Shown here in pieces: positions 5,294 through 9,475 of a DNA stretch of 9,475 nt. A model generated the notes under the pieces. That model did no database searches, had not been told where the DNA came from, and was given only the letters and a program-made list of their open reading frames with translations. Source of the DNA: Eubacterium sp. (GTDB lineage: Bacteria > Bacillota > Clostridia > Lachnospirales > Lachnospiraceae). Position 1 is the first letter of the stretch. The number at the start of each line of letters is the position of its first letter. Made by a program: the position numbers and the translations under genes. Location of the stretch: contig DOVJ01000008.1 in assembly GCA_003520145.1 (NCBI GenBank), forward strand, positions 1-9,475. The letters run 5' to 3'.

Positions 5294-7651
5294 TTATTCT
5301 ATATTTGATGTATCGCTTGCTTTTATTCTTCTGACATTGGTCGCCATGAGGATAGAACCTATACCGGCAGCAACTATAAGTATGAGCGGACATATGACGA
5401 ATACTTCAACTGCATCAACTGAACAGTGAACACCAGTCACATCGCCGACCACTGAACATACCGCATTCATCATAGCATCACTTACAGGCATGACCGCGAT
5501 AGAAGCTATCACTGCCGCAACAACAGCTGTTATCACGAATCTTATACTATGCTGCTTCATGATACTTAGGTCATCTATACCGACAGCCTTCATAAGAGCG
5601 ATCTCACTCTTCTCCCTCGAGATAAAGCTCCTCTCCATAAGGAGAACTATCATAACAGTAACCACTACCGTGAGAACCATCATCATGTTCTTGATGCCAT
5701 TAAGCATGCTTGACATACCTGTCATGGTTTCAACACATTCACTTGAACTGTAAACCTTATCACTATCCAAGATATTCCTTATCTTCTTTATGTAATCAGT
5801 TATCGTCTTCTTATCAGGATTATCAGTAAAATGTATCTGAATACCTGAGGTAGTAAGGCCATCTATCTTAAAATCCTCAGGATAATCATATCCTATGCAA
5901 AGCGTCCCGACCAAACCTGCATTCAAGAAACTGCTAAATCTGCCTGTTACTATGAATTCTCTGATCTCATCGCCCATCTTAACCTTGATCTTATCACCGA
6001 TCTTTACGCCCAGATACTTCATGGCATAACCTGTAAGAGCAACTTCATCGTTCTTCTTAGGCGCATAACCTTCAGTGCACTCTATATTCTTTAATCCCTT
6101 ACCCTTTGATGCCATGTAAAACAGAGTCTTATCTCCATCCTTGGTTTCAGTCTTGAAGCTGTAGCCTATAGTAAAGCTACACTCGGTTTCCATGCCTTCC
6201 TTGCGAAGCTTATCCTCGAATTCCTGAAGCTTTGTGTCCGCATTGCCAAAGTCAAACATCATCGATTCAATAGATTCCATATCCATCACGTGAGCTTCAC
6301 CAGTTGTTATATTCATATACTTAAGCATCATAGGATCCTTAAGAGTAACCGCACATGTAGACATCGTTGTCATCATAAGCACACAAAGCGAAAATACTAT
6401 CGCTATAAGTATGAATCTCTTCGGTGCGCTAAGTACATCGTTCCACGCTAAGAAACCTGTAGTCGGAAGCTTTGATTTTCCTAAGTGAAGTATACTCTTC
6501 TTCTTGAAGCGCTCACCGTTCTGACCATTACGAACCGCATCTATAGGTGACATGCGCTTAACCTTACCGGTACAGAAGAAGCAGAACAAAAGTATCACTA
6601 CGATTACTATAAGTGCACTTATAAGACCGATCTTAACATTATCTGAGCTCTTCAGTATAAGATTCTGAGATACCGACTCCATCATAACATCACTAAGTGG
6701 GAATGATAATCCGAATCCGATCAAAGCACCTACAACAGCCATACACATGTACTTGACCATATACAGGCCTCTTATACTCAGGTTGTTGATACCAAGCGCC
6801 TTCATAACGCCTATCTCACGAAACTCCTCAGTTATCGTGAAACCGATCGTAAATCTAAGTACTACGAAAGCGGTTATCATAAGGATAACGCTTACAACAA
6901 GCATGATATAAGCAGCAAGCATATCGAAGAAATATAAGCCCTTCATATCCTCTCTTGTGCTGTACGGAATCTCTTCAGAACCAACGCTCTTAAGTTCTGA
7001 TGGCTTATCCATCTTGATATAGAGCTGGTCATAAGACATAGCAGCAAGAGTTTCTTCCTTCGCAAGCTCATCAAAATCCTCATGATTCATGATAAGATAT
7101 GCTGCAGCACCTTCTTCAGTACTCATGACTGCACCCTTAAATGTTCCGAGGAACTTATATTCATAGGTATTATCCTCTACATGAAGAACTACAGTGTCTC
7201 CCGGCTTAATATCAGTCTTCTGAGTAAATACCTTCGTCGCATAAAAAGAACCCTTAGGAACCGACTTTATGATCTCCTGATCCTTATCAAAGTAGTTGAT
7301 ACCAAGTTCCTTATCTGATATAAGGATCGCAGGATTGATGAAGTTGTCCATCTTCTTGCCCTTATAAGTAAACTTCTTTGATGTAAGGACTGTCAGAGTT
7401 TCTTCAGCCTTGTAGCTTTTCACAGAAGGCAGATTAAGAATCTTTTCCCTATTAGGATTATCCCTATTAATGCTGAGAATTACATCTGGCACATCCGCCA
7501 TATCAAAATAATTCTCGATACCTCCAGTTACAGCCGATATATTGTTCATACTGGCCGCCGCAAACATCGTACACATGATGATGAACAGCAGCAGGATGAT
7601 GTTCATCGACTTTTTTCTTTTCAGATCTTTTTTCAAAATCCTCCAAAACAT
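5294..7651 (-). CDS. FtsX-type ABC permease, two fused FtsX halves
   Basis: This 785-residue permease has about eight membrane segments: 17-34, 244-270, 300-320, 341-361, 411-430, 655-673, 704-722 and 748-770. Two large extracytoplasmic domains lie at about 35-240 and 431-650. Each half carries the FtsX motif in its cytoplasmic loop, EFREIGVMKALGINNLSI (276-293) and EKSEIALMKAVGIDDLSI (680-697), which shows an internal duplication. It forms an exporter with the downstream ATPase. Known relatives move antimicrobial peptides or lipids, or transmit force to envelope enzymes. The start ATG has only a weak ribosome site (GCGAGG). It is the first gene of the operon, with a candidate regulated promoter at 7686-7719. 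The link to the two-component system at 331-2204 is likely but unproved. Confidence 0.95.
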   Translation of the reverse strand: MFWRILKKDLKRKKSMNIILLLFIIMCTMFAAASMNNISAVTGGIENYFDMADVPDVILSINRDNPNREKILNLPSVKSYKAEETLTVLTSKKFTYKGKKMDNFINPAILISDKELGINYFDKDQEIIKSVPKGSFYATKVFTQKTDIKPGDTVVLHVEDNTYEYKFLGTFKGAVMSTEEGAAAYLIMNHEDFDELAKEETLAAMSYDQLYIKMDKPSELKSVGSEEIPYSTREDMKGLYFFDMLAAYIMLVVSVILMITAFVVLRFTIGFTITEEFREIGVMKALGINNLSIRGLYMVKYMCMAVVGALIGFGLSFPLSDVMMESVSQNLILKSSDNVKIGLISALIVIVVILLFCFFCTGKVKRMSPIDAVRNGQNGERFKKKSILHLGKSKLPTTGFLAWNDVLSAPKRFILIAIVFSLCVLMMTTMSTCAVTLKDPMMLKYMNITTGEAHVMDMESIESMMFDFGNADTKLQEFEDKLRKEGMETECSFTIGYSFKTETKDGDKTLFYMASKGKGLKNIECTEGYAPKKNDEVALTGYAMKYLGVKIGDKIKVKMGDEIREFIVTGRFSSFLNAGLVGTLCIGYDYPEDFKIDGLTTSGIQIHFTDNPDKKTITDYIKKIRNILDSDKVYSSSECVETMTGMSSMLNGIKNMMMVLTVVVTVMIVLLMERSFISREKSEIALMKAVGIDDLSIMKQHSIRFVITAVVAAVIASIAVMPVSDAMMNAVCSVVGDVTGVHCSVDAVEVFVICPLILIVAAGIGSILMATNVRRIKASDTSNIE

Positions 7652-7685
7652 AACATTACCTCGCTTTTCTCAAATCTATGATCTG

Positions 7686-7719
7686 ATTCTAGCATATTAA
7701 TTCTTAACAAGTCCTTAAC
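7686..7719 (-). promoter_or_regulatory. Candidate regulated promoter of the exporter operon with 11-bp direct repeat
   Basis: On the minus strand, a -10-like TAGAAT (plus 7686-7691) or TATGCT (plus 7691-7696) lacks a good -35. Where the -35 should be there is a direct repeat, GTTAAG at plus 7714-7719 and again at 7703-7708, exactly 11 bp apart. OmpR/PhoB-family regulators bind tandem half-sites with this periodicity, and activators of the family often replace a weak -35. The regulator encoded at 1542-2204 is a natural candidate. This is inferred from spacing only. Confidence 0.5.
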
Positions 7720-7732
7720 GATATGATATACT
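7704..7732 (+). promoter_or_regulatory. Promoter reading toward the truncated antitoxin
   Basis: TTAACA (7704-7709), a 17-base spacer and TATACT (7727-7732) each match five of six consensus positions. The transcript start near 7739 would lie just before the two TTAGCCGTACGGCTAA operators, so a bound regulator would block elongation or early initiation. The -35 overlaps the direct repeat proposed for the divergent exporter promoter, so the two directions could interfere. A second weaker -10, TATAAC (7768-7773), lies between the operators. Confidence 0.5.
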
Positions 7733-7736
7733 GATT

Positions 7737-7803
7737 ACAGAACTTATTTTAGCCGTACGGCTAAAACTATAACAAACAGCACTTATTTTAGCCGTACGGC
7801 TAA
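7737..7803 (+). repeat. Twin palindromic operators in a 39-bp tandem repeat
   Basis: The perfect palindrome TTAGCCGTACGGCTAA occurs at 7749-7764 and 7788-7803. The first copy extends to a 20-bp perfect palindrome (7747-7766). Each sits in a direct repeat of 28 bases (7737-7764 and 7776-7803) that differs at one position, so the unit spacing is 39 bp. Location just before an XRE-type antitoxin start is the classic place for autoregulatory operators of type II toxin-antitoxin loci. The palindromes are not terminators, since no T-run follows them. Confidence 0.8.
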
Positions 7804-7818
7804 GAAAGGCGTATAATT

Positions 7819-7914
7819 ATGATAACTGATGCAAAATCCTTTGGTCAGGCCTTGCGCCAAAGAAGAAAAGAATTAGGATACACACAAGCATTTGTCGCCT
7901 TGACATTTTTCTAA
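7819..7914 (+). pseudogene. Truncated XRE/HipB (Y4mF-like) antitoxin, N-terminal 27 residues only
   Basis: ATG at 7819, preceded by AAAGG (7805-7809), opens a reading frame of 31 codons. It begins MITDAKSFGQALRQRRKELG and continues YTQAFVA, then LTFF and stop. The first 27 residues fit the start of Y4mF/HipB-type XRE repressors: a short lead, the first helix FGQALRQRRKELGYTQ and the start of helix 2. These antitoxins normally have about 65-110 residues. Here the helix-turn-helix is cut in helix 2, the last codons come from the phosphofructokinase promoter (TTGACA at 7900-7905), and no HipA-like toxin follows. The product could not bind DNA as a normal repressor. I read it as the remnant of a deleted toxin-antitoxin locus. 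A functional micro-peptide is possible but less likely. Confidence 0.65.
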
Positions 7915-7928
7915 GCATATGTTAAACT
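7900..7928 (+). promoter_or_regulatory. Promoter of the phosphofructokinase gene
   Basis: A perfect TTGACA (7900-7905), a 17-base spacer and TAAACT (7923-7928, four of six) predict a transcript start near 7935 and a leader of about 49 bases. The leader opens with a short imperfect hairpin, GTTACT (7939-7944) with AGTGAC (7951-7956), which might be an operator or a stabilising stem. AGGAGG (7969-7974) follows nine bases before the start codon, a strong site fitting high expression. The -35 lies inside the end of the truncated antitoxin frame. Confidence 0.7.
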
Positions 7929-7983
7929 TTAAACAGTAGTTACTCTATATAGTGACCAAAGAATATTTAGGAGGACTTAAACT

Positions 7984-9204
7984 ATGACAGGTAATGTTAT
8001 TGTAGGTCAATCAGGTGGACCAACCTCGGTTATTAACTCTTCTCTTGCAGGTGTTTTCAAGACTGCCAAGGACAGAGGAGCCAACAAAGTATATGGTATG
8101 CTTAACGGTATCAAGGGATTATTAGATGAAAGATATGTAGACATGTCCGATTATATCAAGTCAACACTTGATATCGAACTCCTTAAGAGAACTCCTTCTT
8201 CATTCCTTGGTTCATGTCGTTATAAGCTTCCAGAGATAACAGATGGCAAAGAGATATATGAGAAGATTTTCGAGATTCTCAACAAGCTTGAGATATCAGC
8301 TTTCTTCTATATCGGTGGCAACGATTCTATGGATACCATCAAGAAGCTCTCTGATTATGCTATCTTAACAAGCAGTGATATTAAGTTCATGGGCGTTCCT
8401 AAGACCATAGACAACGATCTTAATCTTACAGATCATACACCTGGATACGGAAGCGCAGCTAAGTATATAGCTTCCTCTATGAAGGAAATCATAAGAGATG
8501 GTCTTGTATATGATACACCATGTGTTACAATCGTAGAGATCATGGGACGTAACGCAGGCTGGCTTACAGGTGCTGCTGCACTTTCTAAGGCAGATGACTG
8601 CGAAGGCGTAGATCTTATCTACCTCCCTGAGATTCCATTCGACGTAGATAAGTTCATGGACAAAGTTAAGGAACTTCTTAAGGTCAAGAGATCTATAGTA
8701 GTTGCAGTTTCAGAAGGTATCAAGGTTGAAGACGGACGTTACGTATTCGAACTTGCAGATCATATCGAATTTGTAGATGCATTTGGACATAAGCAGTTAC
8801 AGGGTACAGCGAACTTCCTCGCTAACCGTATCAGCAAGGAGATCGGTTGCAAGACCAGATCTATCGAATTCTCTACTATGCAGAGATGTTGTGGTCACCT
8901 CACATCACGTACCGATATCACAGAAGCATATCAGGTAGGTGGTGCAGCTGTTAAGGCAGCAAGCGAAGGCGAGACAGGTAAGGTTATCGTTCTCGAGAGA
9001 CTTTCTGATGATCCATATATCTGTGGTACAAGCAGCAAGGATGTTCATAAGATCGCTAACATAGAGAAGAAAGTTCCACTTGAATGGATCATCAACGATG
9101 GCACATATGTAAGCCAGGATTTCATCAACTATGCTACACCTCTTATTCAGGCAGAACTTACACCAATCATGGTTAATGGACTTCCAAAGCATATTAAGTT
9201 ATAA
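7984..9204 (+). CDS. pfp: Pyrophosphate-dependent 6-phosphofructokinase
   Basis: This 406-residue enzyme phosphorylates fructose 6-phosphate to fructose 1,6-bisphosphate in glycolysis. The phosphate-binding GQSGGPTS lies at 8-15, GGNDSMDT at 111-118, PKTIDND at 139-145 with catalytic D143, MGRNAGW at 187-193 and the sugar-binding SEGI at 243-246. ATP-type enzymes have GGDGS and PGTIDND. Aspartate in place of the second glycine and lysine in PKTIDND are the established marks of the pyrophosphate type, which runs reversibly in the cytoplasm. Length is longer than the roughly 320 residues of the E. coli ATP enzyme and fits this clade. It appears monocistronic, with its own strong promoter, AGGAGG ribosome site and a downstream hairpin. 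Donor use is inferred from residues, not shown. Confidence 0.95.
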   Translation: MTGNVIVGQSGGPTSVINSSLAGVFKTAKDRGANKVYGMLNGIKGLLDERYVDMSDYIKSTLDIELLKRTPSSFLGSCRYKLPEITDGKEIYEKIFEILNKLEISAFFYIGGNDSMDTIKKLSDYAILTSSDIKFMGVPKTIDNDLNLTDHTPGYGSAAKYIASSMKEIIRDGLVYDTPCVTIVEIMGRNAGWLTGAAALSKADDCEGVDLIYLPEIPFDVDKFMDKVKELLKVKRSIVVAVSEGIKVEDGRYVFELADHIEFVDAFGHKQLQGTANFLANRISKEIGCKTRSIEFSTMQRCCGHLTSRTDITEAYQVGGAAVKAASEGETGKVIVLERLSDDPYICGTSSKDVHKIANIEKKVPLEWIINDGTYVSQDFINYATPLIQAELTPIMVNGLPKHIKL

Positions 9205-9229
9205 TTAGCTTTTTTCCAACTCTAAAACC

Positions 9230-9265
9230 TCACCCCAGGTTCTAACAAACCAGAACCTGGGGTGA
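9230..9265 (+). terminator. Hairpin terminator after phosphofructokinase gene
   Basis: TCACCCCAGGTTCT (9230-9243) pairs perfectly with AGAACCTGGGGTGA (9252-9265) around an eight-base loop, beginning 26 bases after the stop codon. The T-run after it is short (TTT, 9266-9268), and on the minus strand GGTTTTAG follows, so it may act weakly in both directions. The stem is strong and placement is right for an end of transcript. A T-run at 9210-9215 closer to the stop has only a weak AAAGC/GCTTT stem. Confidence 0.7.
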
Positions 9266-9269
9266 TTTG

Positions 9270-9475
9270 CCTCAAAAGCCACTGCTTGCAACCATAGGAT
9301 AAAGATGCTACAGGGATTGCAAGCAATTCTACAAGCACACGTCCTAAAGATTGCCACCTCCTTTTCGGATAGCCAAAAAAGAAGGATGAAAAAAATAATC
9401 AGAGGGACGATTCGCAAGATTTCGTCATCTTTTTGCAAGCTCGCGCAGGTGCGGGCGAACTGTTTGTCTCATCAG
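9270..9475. other. Non-coding, repeat-like stretch at right edge
   Basis: No convincing gene is seen. A 77-codon minus-strand frame (9438 to 9205) crosses the terminator hairpin, lacks a proper ribosome site and has cysteine-rich, atypical composition, so I do not call it. Structure present: a 9-bp inverted repeat TGCTTGCAA (9283-9291) and TTGCAAGCA (9317-9325), a third TTGCAAGC at 9433-9440, a small GACGA/TCGTC stem (9406-9410 and 9422-9426) followed by ATCTTTTT, and the 15-mer GACGATTCGCAAGAT (9406-9420) shared with the hairpin at 4449-4496. A 15-codon minus-strand frame from 9472 begins MRQTVRPHLREL. The pattern suggests a dispersed intergenic repeat, not a gene. Confidence 0.45.

Noticed and set aside
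7737..7803. CRISPR-like array or transposon end from the tandem palindromes
   Set aside because: There are only two copies, the repeat is palindromic, there is no varied spacer series, and no transposase or second inverted end is present. Operators of an antitoxin explain them better.
9205..9438. 77-codon minus-strand frame with a hydrophobic N-terminus
   Set aside because: It runs through the terminator hairpin of the phosphofructokinase gene, has no ribosome site at its start and has unusual cysteine-rich composition. It looks like a chance frame over repeat-like DNA.

Overview
The window looks like chromosomal DNA of a low-to-moderate GC Gram-positive anaerobe, most likely a Clostridia member close to Lachnospiraceae. 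This is inferred from strong AGGAG-type ribosome binding sites, sigma-A-like promoters, an OmpR-family two-component system, an FtsX-type ABC exporter and a pyrophosphate-type phosphofructokinase. No rRNA, tRNA, CRISPR array or complete transposon was seen.

Layout. (1) 1-228, minus: N-terminus of a lipoprotein substrate-binding protein of an ABC importer, cut by the window edge, with its own promoter. (2) 331-2204, minus: a response regulator and sensor kinase that overlap by ATGA and form one transcription unit. (3) 2293-3081, minus: two small acidic proteins of unknown function, apparently one operon. (4) 3203-4394, plus: a LytTR-only DNA-binding regulator followed by a two-helix membrane protein. 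This pair is divergent from (3), and its promoter is bracketed by two identical AACCGGTT palindromes. (5) 4449-4496: a strong palindromic hairpin between convergent genes. (6) 4503-7651, minus: an FtsX-type permease and its ATPase, one exporter operon. (7) 7652-7983: a dense regulatory region. It holds an 11-bp-spaced direct repeat suited to an OmpR-family regulator, two large TTAGCCGTACGGCTAA operators, the broken start of an XRE/HipB-type antitoxin, and the promoter of the next gene. (8) 7984-9204, plus: pyrophosphate-dependent phosphofructokinase with a hairpin terminator. (9) 9270-9475: non-coding, repeat-like sequence sharing a 15-mer with the hairpin at 4449-4496.

How the parts may work together (inference). 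The two-component system and the exporter resemble the common pairing in Clostridia where the regulator activates a MacB/FtsX-like exporter. Here the two are split by an AT-richer block (2.3-4.4 kb) carrying the LytTR/membrane pair and the two unknown proteins, which looks like an accessory insertion. The LytTR/membrane pair resembles LytTR regulatory systems, in which a membrane protein controls a LytTR activator. The most striking leftover is upstream of the phosphofructokinase: a toxin-antitoxin-like control region with perfect twin operators in front of an antitoxin cut off after about 27 residues, so that the phosphofructokinase promoter starts inside the remnant.
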